A stretch of DNA of 64,000 nucleotides from Arthrobacter sp. MA-N2. Lineage in GTDB: Bacteria; Actinomycetota; Actinomycetes; Actinomycetales; Micrococcaceae. The notes under the pieces were generated by a model. That model ran no database searches, was not told where the DNA came from, and worked only from the letters and a program-made list of their open reading frames with translations. A program made the position numbers and the translations under genes. The DNA is taken from NCBI RefSeq assembly GCF_000517125.1, contig NZ_KI912155.1, positions 1,964,696-2,028,695 of the forward strand. The letters run 5' to 3'. Positions within the stretch are counted from its first letter, which is position 1; each line of letters starts with the position of its first letter. Shown one piece after another: positions 26,464 through 34,132 of this stretch.

Positions 26464-26712
26464 ATGCCGACCCGGGTTGGCGTTATCGGCGCCGGCGTTA
26501 TGGGCGCAGACCACATCAGGAACCTCTCCACCACCATCAGCGGAGCCGAAGTCACCTTCGTGGCAGACCTCGACGCCGTCGTGATTGCCTCCCATGACTC
26601 CGCTTCGATCCAGGCTATGTCGCCCTTGGCTCTTGGACCCGCCATCACGGAGGTGTCGTGGCAAGCGGGGCGGAGTTCCCTGTCATCGGCAGGAACGCTC
26701 CTCCACAAATAA
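26464..26712 (+). pseudogene. Remnant of an iolG-like Gfo/Idh/MocA oxidoreductase
   Basis: MPTRVGVIGAGVMGADHIRNLSTTISGAEVTFVADLD matches the first 37 residues of an inositol dehydrogenase and parallels IolG at 17706. It then jumps straight to AVVIASHDSA, a strand that normally lies about 35 residues further on, and loses similarity after about 15 more residues. An internal deletion and loss of the rest are inferred. Its place after the ABC operon suggests a former fourth gene. Confidence 0.75.
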
Positions 26713-26852
26713 GCTGGATTCCCCCGACCCTCCTGCAGATACACACGCCTTTCGAGGAACGCTCCTGCAGATAAGAGCCCCTTCCGAGAATCCCTCCATC
26801 ACAAGGACGCTCCTCCGGAACATTCGTTCCGGAGGAGCGTTCCTGCGTCTGG
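26690..26852. repeat. AACGCTCC repeat cluster
   Basis: GGAACGCTCC is repeated near 26692, 26756 and, as its complement in the terminator arm, 26831. CTCCTGCAGATA occurs near 26730 and 26763. The cluster fills the gap between the iolG remnant and iolB. Confidence 0.75.
26807..26840. terminator. Perfect 15-bp hairpin between convergent transcripts
   Basis: ACGCTCCTCCGGAAC, loop ATTC, then the exact complement. It lies 30 bases beyond the iolB stop (minus strand) and after the ABC operon (plus strand), so it can serve both. Confidence 0.7.
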
Positions 26853-26870
26853 TTCGGGTGCCGAACGGCC

Positions 26871-27770
26871 TTAGGTGCCGAACGGCAAACGGGGGTCGAT
26901 GTCCTGACCATCCCAGCTCTGCCGCACCCACCCGTGGTGGGGGTCGTCGCTGATGAGCCATTCGCGCACAGGGCCCGGGCCGGCCATGACGTTCAAGTAG
27001 TACAGGTCGTAGCCGGGAGCGGCCATGGCGGGACCGTGCCAGCCATAGGGGACGAGCACGACGTCGCCCGTGCGAACCTCTGCGGCAACGTCGATCGGAC
27101 GGTCATCTGAAGCGTAAACGCGTTGATAGCCGATCGCATCCGCATGGGCAGGGTCGGGTGCACCCGAGCCGTCAGCCACGCGGGTCTCGAAGTAGTAGAT
27201 CTCCTCGAGCTGCGTCTCGCCGTCCTTTTCCTCGTCATGCTTGTGCGGGGGATAGGAGGACCAGTTGCCTGCGGGGGTGAGCACTTCGCAGACAATGAAG
27301 CGATCTGCCTCGAGAGCGGCAGGGGTGCCGAAGTTGTGGACCTGACGGGAGCAATTGCCTGCACCACGCAGCTCCACCGGGGTTTCCGCGGCGGTGACTA
27401 GCCTGGTGGGGTACGACGCGTTAGCCGGGGCCGTGGCGACGGCGACGCGGCCGCCGTCGGACGAACTGATAGTGACGGCGGCGTTCGTGCCGGAATACAG
27501 CACATCGCTCGGGCCATGGAAGACGGACGGCCGCCCCGCAAGGGGATACTCGACGTCGTCGACCGTCACCGTGAAGGCGCCGTTGAGCGGCACGACGATC
27601 CGCTCTTCAGCCGCGGCGGGGAGCTCGACGGCGGCGCCCGCGGCGAGCGTGGCGACCTTGAGCCCCGTGTGAGCCCAACCGTCCACAATCAACGCGGAAT
27701 CGGAGGTTCCGAGCGAGATGTCCCAATCGCCGTCGTTGGCTGTTCCCAGTGGATAGACCCAGTTGGCCAT
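26871..27770 (-). CDS. iolB: 5-deoxy-glucuronate isomerase
   Basis: A 299-residue bicupin that isomerises 5-deoxy-D-glucuronate to 5-dehydro-2-deoxygluconate, the substrate of IolC. The metal-site region NWSSYPPHKHDEEKDGETQLEEIYYFE near residue 175 has the His-His-Glu set of the cupin, and a second His is in YGWHGPAMAAPGYDLYYLNVMAG. It lies 17 bases after the GntR gene, in the same transcript, physically separate from the main iol operon. Confidence 0.94.
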   Translation of the reverse strand: MANWVYPLGTANDGDWDISLGTSDSALIVDGWAHTGLKVATLAAGAAVELPAAAEERIVVPLNGAFTVTVDDVEYPLAGRPSVFHGPSDVLYSGTNAAVTISSSDGGRVAVATAPANASYPTRLVTAAETPVELRGAGNCSRQVHNFGTPAALEADRFIVCEVLTPAGNWSSYPPHKHDEEKDGETQLEEIYYFETRVADGSGAPDPAHADAIGYQRVYASDDRPIDVAAEVRTGDVVLVPYGWHGPAMAAPGYDLYYLNVMAGPGPVREWLISDDPHHGWVRQSWDGQDIDPRLPFGT

Positions 27771-27787
27771 GAAGCTGTGTCCTTGCG

Positions 27788-28528
27788 TTAGCGCTGTACG
27801 AGTGTCATTTCAAAGCTGTAGGAATCGGCCCGGTAGACGTGGTGCCCGGTTTCCACCATGCGTCCGGTGTCGTCGACGGCGGTGCGCTCCATGGTGACCA
27901 AGGCTGAGCCGGCCTCGGTCTCGAGCAGCGGTGCCTGGTAGTCGTTGGCGATCATGGCACCGATCCGCTGCGAGGCGAGGCGGAAGTTCACGCCGCCGCG
28001 GCGAAGGATGGCGTAGAGGCCTTCCGCGGCGAGCATGGACTCGTCCATGGTGGTGATGTCGTCGCGGACCCAGTTCTCCATCAGCGCCAGGGGCTTGCCG
28101 CCCACTTTGCGTAGCCGGGTGAAGTGGTAGACCTTGGACCCGGCCGGAAGCTGGAGGGCGGTCAGCGTGGCTGCGTCGGCCTCCATGTGCGAGAAGCTGA
28201 GGACCTGTGTTGTGGGCTTCTTCCCGTTGTTCGTCAGATCGTCGTAGAGGCTGGAGAGCTCCAGCGGCCTGCGGACTTGGCTCGACACCACCTGTGTGCC
28301 GACGCCGCGCTTGCGGACCAACAGACCCGAGCGGACCAGTTCGTCCATAGCCTTGCGCATGGTGGGCCGCGACAGGTTGAGCTGGGCGGCGAGGTCTATT
28401 TCGTTGTCCAAGCGGCTACCCGGCTCCAGTACTCCGTTGTGGATGGCAGCCTCGATGCCCTGGACCACCTGGTGGTACAAAGGCACGGGGGACGAGCGGT
28501 CGATAGTGAGGCCAAGTTGATTCGCCAT
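27788..28528 (-). CDS. GntR-family regulator (HutC/UTRA type), probable inositol regulator
   Basis: A 246-residue repressor. The N-terminal winged helix-turn-helix covers VPLYHQVVQGIEAAIHNGVL to LNLSRPTMRKAMDELVRSGLLVRKRG. The UTRA ligand domain (TRLRKVGGKPLALMENWV, ADSYSFEMTLVQR) follows. ATG 28528 is preceded by GGGAG. Co-transcription with iolB and the operator motif in its own promoter suggest autoregulation and control of the island, comparable to GntR-type IolR of Corynebacterium, though that protein's known site is not the same. Confidence 0.88.
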   Translation of the reverse strand: MANQLGLTIDRSSPVPLYHQVVQGIEAAIHNGVLEPGSRLDNEIDLAAQLNLSRPTMRKAMDELVRSGLLVRKRGVGTQVVSSQVRRPLELSSLYDDLTNNGKKPTTQVLSFSHMEADAATLTALQLPAGSKVYHFTRLRKVGGKPLALMENWVRDDITTMDESMLAAEGLYAILRRGGVNFRLASQRIGAMIANDYQAPLLETEAGSALVTMERTAVDDTGRMVETGHHVYRADSYSFEMTLVQR

Positions 28529-28544
28529 TGCATGCTCCCTCGCA

Positions 28545-28603
28545 TTCCGGGACTGTCCCGGAAGTTGCACGCATGTCCGCTCATGTTCGCTTGATAGGAC
28601 ATA
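28545..28603 (-). promoter_or_regulatory. Regulatory sites upstream of the GntR gene
   Basis: The perfect palindrome TTCCGGGACTGTCCCGGAA (28545-28563) lies 17 bases before the start codon. TATGTCCTATCAAG (minus strand, 28603-28590) matches the shared inositol motif. A separate palindrome GGACATGTCC lies at 28690-28699 in the otherwise empty gap. Confidence 0.6.
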
Positions 28604-28798
28604 CTGCTTTACTGATGATAGCAGGAGGGTCGCATGGGTCAAGGGTGCCGAAGTCGCGGCTATTGCACCATTTCAGGGCCGCTATGAGGGACATGTCCAG
28701 TCATCAGAACCATGGGCGGATAAGCGCTGGGCTCTCAGGCTCTCGGGCTCTTGGGATTTCAGCGCGGGCGGCGTGCCTGTCAGGGACGGGGGCGCTTC

Positions 28799-29248
28799 TC
28801 AGCGGCGTCGACGCGAACCGCGGCGTTGCCTGAAGAGACCGGCGGCGGCCAAAGCCGCCCCCACTCCCTCGGCGACGGCGCTGAGGGACTTCTCGAAAAA
28901 CCACACTGGCTCGTACATGGACGGGATCGGACCCATGGCCGGAATATCGACATAGCGGTAGAGGAGGACCACCACGAAAGCGCTGCCAGCAACGAGCAGG
29001 GCGGCTGCGTAAGCCGGCCGGCTGCCGCGGACCAGGACGTACAGGCTGGCCAGGAGCGCGGCCGCGGCCTCCAGACGGAACAAGTTTCCTTGCCCGATTC
29101 CGCCCGGAGCAGCCAACTGGTAGCCGGGGGCAAGCTGAAAGTGCACCACTGCGTCAATAACCAGGGCTGCAACGACAAGCAGCCGCAGCACGACGTCCCT
29201 CGGCCTGCGGCGAGCGGCTGGCAGCGTGCTCATCTTCCCTGTGCTCAT
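28799..29248 (-). CDS. Four-span membrane protein linked to cupredoxin
   Basis: A 149-residue membrane protein with spans near VVLRLLVVAALVIDAVVHF, LEAAAALLASLYVLV, YAAALLVAGSAFVVVLLYRYV and LSAVAEGVGAALAAAGLF, ending RRGSRRRR. Its ATG overlaps the stop of the cupredoxin gene (ATGA), so the two are co-translated. The pairing suggests a redox or copper-related membrane partner, but no known family was recognised. Confidence 0.8.
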   Translation of the reverse strand: MSTGKMSTLPAARRRPRDVVLRLLVVAALVIDAVVHFQLAPGYQLAAPGGIGQGNLFRLEAAAALLASLYVLVRGSRPAYAAALLVAGSAFVVVLLYRYVDIPAMGPIPSMYEPVWFFEKSLSAVAEGVGAALAAAGLFRQRRGSRRRR

Positions 29249-29640
29249 TTCACGACCAGCATTCCGTGCATATTGGAGTGGTAGGCGCAGTGGTATGCAT
29301 AGCTGCCCGGTGTAGTGGGCGCCGTGAACTGGGCTGTTCCGCCTCCGCCGTTGGCCGCGGCGTCGAACGCCTTGCCATCGTCCGAGGTGACCGTATGGGC
29401 CTGGGCGTCTTCGTTCTTCACCGTGACCTTGGCGCCGGGGCTGACCGACACGGGTCCCTGGTAGCCGAAGTCCTTGATAGTGATGGTGGCGATGCCGGAT
29501 TGTGGAGTGCCGGAGGAAACGGCGGAAGGCGGGCTCGATGACACGCCATATCCGCCGGTTCCGGACGCTCCGCACCCGGACACGGAGATCAAAGCGGCCG
29601 CCGCCACGATGACCATCAGCGCTTTGGCGTTCTTCCTCAT
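29245..29640 (-). CDS. Cupredoxin-domain lipoprotein
   Basis: A 131-residue secreted lipoprotein. The signal ends in SVSGC with C23 as lipid site, followed by a Ser/Gly/Pro linker and a plastocyanin-like domain. Type 1 copper ligands are visible: H82 (AHTV), C118, H121 and M124 in YHCAYHSNMHG. It probably transfers electrons or binds copper on the outer face of the membrane. ATG 29640 with GGGGAA upstream is preferred over an upstream GTG-type start at 29694. Confidence 0.87.
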   Translation of the reverse strand: MRKNAKALMVIVAAAALISVSGCGASGTGGYGVSSSPPSAVSSGTPQSGIATITIKDFGYQGPVSVSPGAKVTVKNEDAQAHTVTSDDGKAFDAAANGGGGTAQFTAPTTPGSYAYHCAYHSNMHGMLVVK

Positions 29641-29743
29641 GACTGGTTCCCCGCTTCTCATGTCCGGTGGCCGGAATTTGCCTGCCACATTCATGAGACG
29701 TAATCAGGAGCCATCAGGTTCACCACAACGAGTAACTACACTC

Positions 29744-30523
29744 TCAGGAAACAGGACGCAGCGTCCTGCAGACCTCCACGAAAGCCTTGAACGGGGCCAG
29801 CCGTTCCTCTTCCGGCAATTGCGAGGCCTCCGGATGCCATTGCACGGATGCCACCCAGCGCTGCGGATCCTCAAGGGCTTCCACGGTGCCATCCTCTGCA
29901 ACCGCGGTCACCACCAGGCCATCGCCCACTCGGGCAACCGCTTGGTGATGTCCCGAAGCAATCCGCACCGAGTTCCGCGAACCATAAAGCCCCGCTACTT
30001 TTGAAGCCGGGGAAAGTTCGACGTCGTGCCAAGCCCAGACGCTTAGCCCACCCTCCGCCGACGTCAGGCCGTTGTGCTCCACCAACGAAGGGTGCATGTC
30101 CTGGATGAGCGTCCCGCCGTACACGACATTCAGGAGCTGGTGGCCGCGGCAGATACCGAGGGTGGGCAAACCGGCGTCGAGCGATTCCCGGGCGACCGCT
30201 AAGTCCAAGCGGTCCTGCTCCGGGTTGACGTCGTAGCAGGCTTCGCTTGCTTCTTCGCCGTAAAGCCGCGGATCCAGGTCTCCGCCGCCGGGCAGCAGGA
30301 CCCCGTTGAGGGAACGGAGCTCGGTGGCCAGCCTGCCCGCTTCGTCGGTGAAGGAGGCGTCGAGCAATACCGGCTCCGCACCGGCGTCGCGCACTAGCTG
30401 GACGATGAACTCGAAGAGTTCATTCGCCTCGCCCACCCGGGCGTCGGCGTCTTCGGAGCTGCTGAGCCGGACGGGAATGCCGATCCGGGGACGGACGCTG
30501 CTCTGCTGTTCGGAAATCTGCAT
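29744..30523 (-). CDS. Gamma-glutamyl-gamma-aminobutyrate hydrolase family protein (class I glutamine amidotransferase fold)
   Basis: A 259-residue protein. The nucleophile elbow LGICRGHQLLNVVYGG carries the catalytic Cys, and SVQWHPEAS carries the catalytic His with Glu. GVLLPGGGDLDPRLYGEE matches PuuD-type hydrolases that release glutamate from gamma-glutamyl compounds in polyamine breakdown. No puu genes adjoin, so the substrate is open. The start at 30523 lacks a good ribosome-binding site; one at 30559 is also in frame. It is divergent from the LOG-family gene. Confidence 0.82.
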   Translation of the reverse strand: MQISEQQSSVRPRIGIPVRLSSSEDADARVGEANELFEFIVQLVRDAGAEPVLLDASFTDEAGRLATELRSLNGVLLPGGGDLDPRLYGEEASEACYDVNPEQDRLDLAVARESLDAGLPTLGICRGHQLLNVVYGGTLIQDMHPSLVEHNGLTSAEGGLSVWAWHDVELSPASKVAGLYGSRNSVRIASGHHQAVARVGDGLVVTAVAEDGTVEALEDPQRWVASVQWHPEASQLPEEERLAPFKAFVEVCRTLRPVS

Positions 30524-30585
30524 GCTCCATGATGCACCGGCCGGGCGACTCCTGCGCAACGGAACCGCGGGCTTACGCTGATGCC

Positions 30586-31719
30586 ATGAATCCGTCCGGT
30601 TCCCTGACTCCCAGTCCCCGCACGCTTGACATTGGGAGCGTGGCCCATTTCGACAGCTTGCTCAGCTCCGGAGCCGCAACGATGCACGGATGGCACGCAC
30701 AGTCGTTGGACCTGCGTGGGCGGCGGGCGGACTTGGAACGGTTGGATCCCCTAGGCGCCATCTTTCTGGGCTGCACCTTCGACGACGGGGTCGAGGACTC
30801 CCTGCGCAGCCGCGGCGCACTCATCTTTCCCAAGCTGCGTGGCGTCCCGTTCAACCCTTACCGGGGAAGTCTCTACAGCGCCGCCGAACTGTACGAGGAC
30901 ATTGATTCAACGGAGTACGAGTCAACACTGGACGCAAGGGTGTACCAGTGGAGCATCATGCCGGGGCAACGCACCAGTTTGGACGCAACTCTCGCCGCCG
31001 CGCTCCACGACCACGCCATCGGGGACGCCCTGGACGAACTCATGGACAACGGGGATTTCTCAGGGCACAAGATGGTGGGGGTCATGGGCGGGCATGCCGC
31101 ACAACGGGGAACACAAGACTTCGACGACGCCGCACGCCTAGGGCGCCTCTTGGCACTGTCCGGCTTCACAGTGGCTACAGGCGGCGGGCCCGGGGCCATG
31201 GAAGCGGCCAACCTCGGCGCCTACTTGAGCGGCCTGCCCGACGGCGACTTCGCTGCCGCGCTGCAATCGCTCGCGGGGGTTCCGGGGTTCCGTCCTTCGG
31301 TGACCGCCTGGGCGCGGGCGGCGGCGGCCGTCATCAGGCGCCATCCGCGCGGAACGACGTCGTTGGGCATCCCTACCTGGTTCTACGGTCACGAGCCGCC
31401 CAACCTTTTCGCCACCCACATCGCCAAATACTTCGCAAACTCCATGCGTGAAGCGATCCTGCTGGAACTGTGTAACGGCGGGATCGTGTTCCTCCCTGGC
31501 TCCGCCGGCACCGTACAGGAAATCTTCCAGGACGCGTGCGAGAACTTCTACGGTGCCCCGGAAAAGGTCACGCCCATGGTCCTCGTGGGGAGCGACCATT
31601 GGGAGCACAAGTATCCCGCATGGCCCATGCTGCAGAGCCTGGCAGCAGGGAAAGTGATGGAGGACCGCGTCTTCCTGGTGGACACGGTCGAGGAGGCGCT
31701 CGCCGTCGTCGCGGCGTAG
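30586..31719 (+). CDS. LOG-family (lysine-decarboxylase-like Rossmann) nucleotide-binding protein
   Basis: A 377-residue protein. The C-terminal two thirds has VGVMGGHAAQRG, TGGGPGAMEAANLGAY and FLPGSAGTVQEIFQDA, the motifs of LOG phosphoribohydrolases that release bases from nucleoside monophosphates. The usual PGGxGTxxE reads PGSAGTVQE here. The first 130 residues (AHFDSLLSSGAATMHGWHAQSLDLRGRRADL) are an extra domain not found in short LOG proteins. Start ATG 30586 follows TTACGCT, so a leaderless transcript is possible. Confidence 0.83.
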   Translation: MNPSGSLTPSPRTLDIGSVAHFDSLLSSGAATMHGWHAQSLDLRGRRADLERLDPLGAIFLGCTFDDGVEDSLRSRGALIFPKLRGVPFNPYRGSLYSAAELYEDIDSTEYESTLDARVYQWSIMPGQRTSLDATLAAALHDHAIGDALDELMDNGDFSGHKMVGVMGGHAAQRGTQDFDDAARLGRLLALSGFTVATGGGPGAMEAANLGAYLSGLPDGDFAAALQSLAGVPGFRPSVTAWARAAAAVIRRHPRGTTSLGIPTWFYGHEPPNLFATHIAKYFANSMREAILLELCNGGIVFLPGSAGTVQEIFQDACENFYGAPEKVTPMVLVGSDHWEHKYPAWPMLQSLAAGKVMEDRVFLVDTVEEALAVVAA

Positions 31720-31740
31720 CCCCCTCCCGAGGTGGCCCAG

Positions 31741-31910
31741 GGGACATGCCCCCTCGCGGTGCTGCCGAGGGGACATGCCCAGCCGTGGCTCGGAGCACTG
31801 GACATATTGCGTATATGTCCAGTGCTTGGGCTTGGCGCAGGGCATGTCCCCTGGGACAAGGAGGACATGTCCAGTGGTGGGGACTGGGGTTGGGCATGTC
31901 CCGGGGCAAG
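31741..31910. repeat. Nested palindrome of the GGACATAT family
   Basis: The inner stem GCACTGGACATAT (31795-31807) pairs perfectly with 31813-31825 around TGCGT. The outer stem GGGGACATGCCC (31769-31780) pairs with 31840-31851. Further GGGACATGCC, GGACATGTCC and GGGCATGTCC words flank it. It fills the gap between the LOG gene and the IclR gene. Confidence 0.9.
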
Positions 31911-31917
31911 GGCCGGT

Positions 31918-32721
31918 CTATTGAGGCGCGCGGCCACCCAGGCGGCGTGTGATCTTCCGGGCTGCATCTTGGCATGCCTCGCCGAGGCTGGCGAGCGTGT
32001 CCTGTGAGACCCGGAACTTGGGTGCGGGGACCAACACGGAGGCCACAATGTCACCCCGGTGGTCGTAGACAGGGGATGCTACCCCGACTTCTTCGATGGA
32101 TGTTTCGCCGAAATTGAAGGCCCAGCCACGGTTCACCGACTCCTTAAGCCGAAGGAGGTAGGCCTCGAGGGTTTCGTCGTCGAGTCCGGGAAGGGTTATC
32201 GAGCCGCTGCGCATCAGCTTGCGCACCCGGTCTGGGTCTTCGGAGGCTAGGAAGACCTGGACCGAGGAGCTGAGTGCCTCATTGTAACGGGCCCCCAACG
32301 GTGCGAGGTGCTTGACCTGGTGACGGCTGGCGATCTGTTCTACACACATCGATTCACTTCCGTTCCACACCATGAGGGCGCTGGTCTCGCCCGTTCGTTC
32401 GCTGAGCTCGCGCAGCACCGGATAGGCCACCCGACGCTCTTCCAGTTCGGCAAGAAGCGGACCAGCCAAAGCGATCATGCCCAAGCCCAACCGGAATCGG
32501 CGGGAATCGGCGTCGCGCTCCACTAAATGTTCCTGCTCGAAGGTCGCCAGAATGCGGGACACGGTGCTTTTGTGCAGGCCGATCCTGCTGGCGATCTCAG
32601 TGACTCCTAAGAGCGGTTCTTCGGCAGTGAAGCTGCGGAGCACGGCGATAGCATTCTCGAGGACCGAGGCGCCTTTGGAGTCGCCGTTGGCCGGGATGTC
32701 GCTGGTGGTTGCTGGGGTCAT
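31918..32721 (-). CDS. IclR-family transcriptional regulator (near creatinase)
   Basis: A 267-residue regulator. The winged helix GVTEIASRIGLHKSTVSRILATFEQ precedes an effector domain with LAPLGARYNEALSSS and GWAFNFGETSIEEVGVASPVYD, both IclR hallmarks. ATG 32721 was chosen; a GTG three codons earlier (32730) is possible. It lies downstream of creatinase and the MHS transporter on the same strand, split from them by a palindrome, and likely controls their expression. Confidence 0.88.
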   Translation of the reverse strand: MTPATTSDIPANGDSKGASVLENAIAVLRSFTAEEPLLGVTEIASRIGLHKSTVSRILATFEQEHLVERDADSRRFRLGLGMIALAGPLLAELEERRVAYPVLRELSERTGETSALMVWNGSESMCVEQIASRHQVKHLAPLGARYNEALSSSVQVFLASEDPDRVRKLMRSGSITLPGLDDETLEAYLLRLKESVNRGWAFNFGETSIEEVGVASPVYDHRGDIVASVLVPAPKFRVSQDTLASLGEACQDAARKITRRLGGRAPQ

Positions 32722-32749
32722 GATGGTCACTATATGGCTCTTTTAACGG

Positions 32750-32828
32750 GGACATGCCCAGCCTTTGCCCAAGGCGATGGACATATGCAGCATATGTCCA
32801 TCGCTCGAGCCTAAGGCTGGGCATGTCC
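32750..32828. repeat. 79-bp nested palindrome of the GGACATAT family
   Basis: The outer arms GGACATGCCCAGCCTT (32750-32765) and the exact complement (32813-32828) enclose an inner perfect stem GCGATGGACATATG (32774-32787) with 32791-32804. Both stems have no mismatch. It lies between creatinase and the IclR gene. Confidence 0.95.
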
Positions 32829-32844
32829 AGAGGAGGGGTGGGTG

Positions 32845-34101
32845 CTAGGCGCCGATGATGTTGTATTCGGGGCCGAACGGGAACTTGGTGATGTTCTCGG
32901 CGCCGTCTTCACCGACAACCAGGATGTCGTGTTCCCGGTATCCGCCGGCACCCGGCTGGCCATCGAGGACCGTGATCATCGGTTCCATGGAGACCACCAT
33001 GCCTGGTTCCAGGACCGTGTCGATGTCCTCGCGCAGTTCCAGCCCCGCTTCGCGGCCGTAGTAGTGGCTGAGCACGCCGAAGGAGTGGCCGTAGCCGAAA
33101 GTGCGGTTGGCCAGCAAGCCGTGGCCCACGTAGATCTCATTCAGTTCCGCGGCAATGTCCTTGCAGACAGCGCCGGGCTTGATGAGTTCCAAACCACGCT
33201 CGTGTACCTCGACGTTGATGTTCCACAGCTCCAGGGAGCGGGCATCCGGTTCGCCGTAGAACAGGGTGCGCTCCAGGGCCGTGTAGTAGCCGCTGGTCAT
33301 GGGGAAGCAGTTCAGGGACAGGATGTCGTGTTCCTGGATCTTGCGGGTGGTGGCCCAGTTGTGGGCACCATCGGTGTTGATGCCGGACTGGAACCAAACC
33401 CAGGTGTCGCGGATTTCGGAGTTCGGGAACGTGCGGGCGATCTCGTGCACCATGGCCTCGGTGCCGATCAGTGCCACCTCGTACTCGGTGATGCCGGCCG
33501 TGATGGCGTTGCGGATGGCTTCGCCGCCAAGGTCGCCGATTCGGGCGCCGTGCTTGATGACTTCGATTTCCTCGGAAGACTTGATCATGCGCTGGCGCAT
33601 CGCGGCCTGTGCGACGTCCACCAAGGTAGCCGATTCGAAGGCAGCCTGGATCTTGTTGCGGTTGTCCAGCGGAAGGGAATCGTCCTCCACACCCAGGCGC
33701 CGGACGTTGATCCCGCGGGTGCGCAGCACTTCCTGGATGCCGAAGATGTAGTTGTCCCGGCGCCAGTCCGTGTAGACCAGGTTGTCTCCGAAGCTGCGGC
33801 GCCAAGGCATGCCGGCGTCGATGTTGGCGGTCACGGTGACGGTGTCGTCGGCTGTGACCACCATGGCGTAGGAACGGCCGAAGTAGGTGAACAGGAAGTC
33901 GGAGTAGTACTTGATGGAGTGGTAGCTGGTGAGGACAACGGCGTCCAGTTCCTTCTCGGCCATGATCCGGCGAAGTCCGGCGAGGCGTCGCTCGAATTCC
34001 GCGTCGGAGAAGGTCAGTGAGACCTTCTCGCCGTTGTTGAGGACCTTGAGGCGCTCAAGCTTGGAGACGTCGTTGACTGCTTCGTTCTCGGTGATGGTCA
34101 T
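32845..34101 (-). CDS. Creatinase (creatine amidinohydrolase)
   Basis: A 418-residue pita-bread-fold hydrolase that splits creatine to sarcosine and urea. From memory the sequence follows Pseudomonas creatinase closely over its whole length: SYHSIKYYSDFLFTYFGR, GAHNWATTRK, HSFGVLSHYYGREAGLELRE and EPGMVVSMEPMI. The probable catalytic His is H247 in TDGAHN. The usual metal ligands of the aminopeptidase P relatives are replaced, as in creatinases. ATG 34101 follows AAAGGA. The sarcosine formed would feed the soxBDAG oxidase 19 kb away. Confidence 0.93.
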   Translation of the reverse strand: MTITENEAVNDVSKLERLKVLNNGEKVSLTFSDAEFERRLAGLRRIMAEKELDAVVLTSYHSIKYYSDFLFTYFGRSYAMVVTADDTVTVTANIDAGMPWRRSFGDNLVYTDWRRDNYIFGIQEVLRTRGINVRRLGVEDDSLPLDNRNKIQAAFESATLVDVAQAAMRQRMIKSSEEIEVIKHGARIGDLGGEAIRNAITAGITEYEVALIGTEAMVHEIARTFPNSEIRDTWVWFQSGINTDGAHNWATTRKIQEHDILSLNCFPMTSGYYTALERTLFYGEPDARSLELWNINVEVHERGLELIKPGAVCKDIAAELNEIYVGHGLLANRTFGYGHSFGVLSHYYGREAGLELREDIDTVLEPGMVVSMEPMITVLDGQPGAGGYREHDILVVGEDGAENITKFPFGPEYNIIGA

Positions 34102-34132
34102 GCGTGGTGTTCCTTTCAATGGGTGGGTTGTT

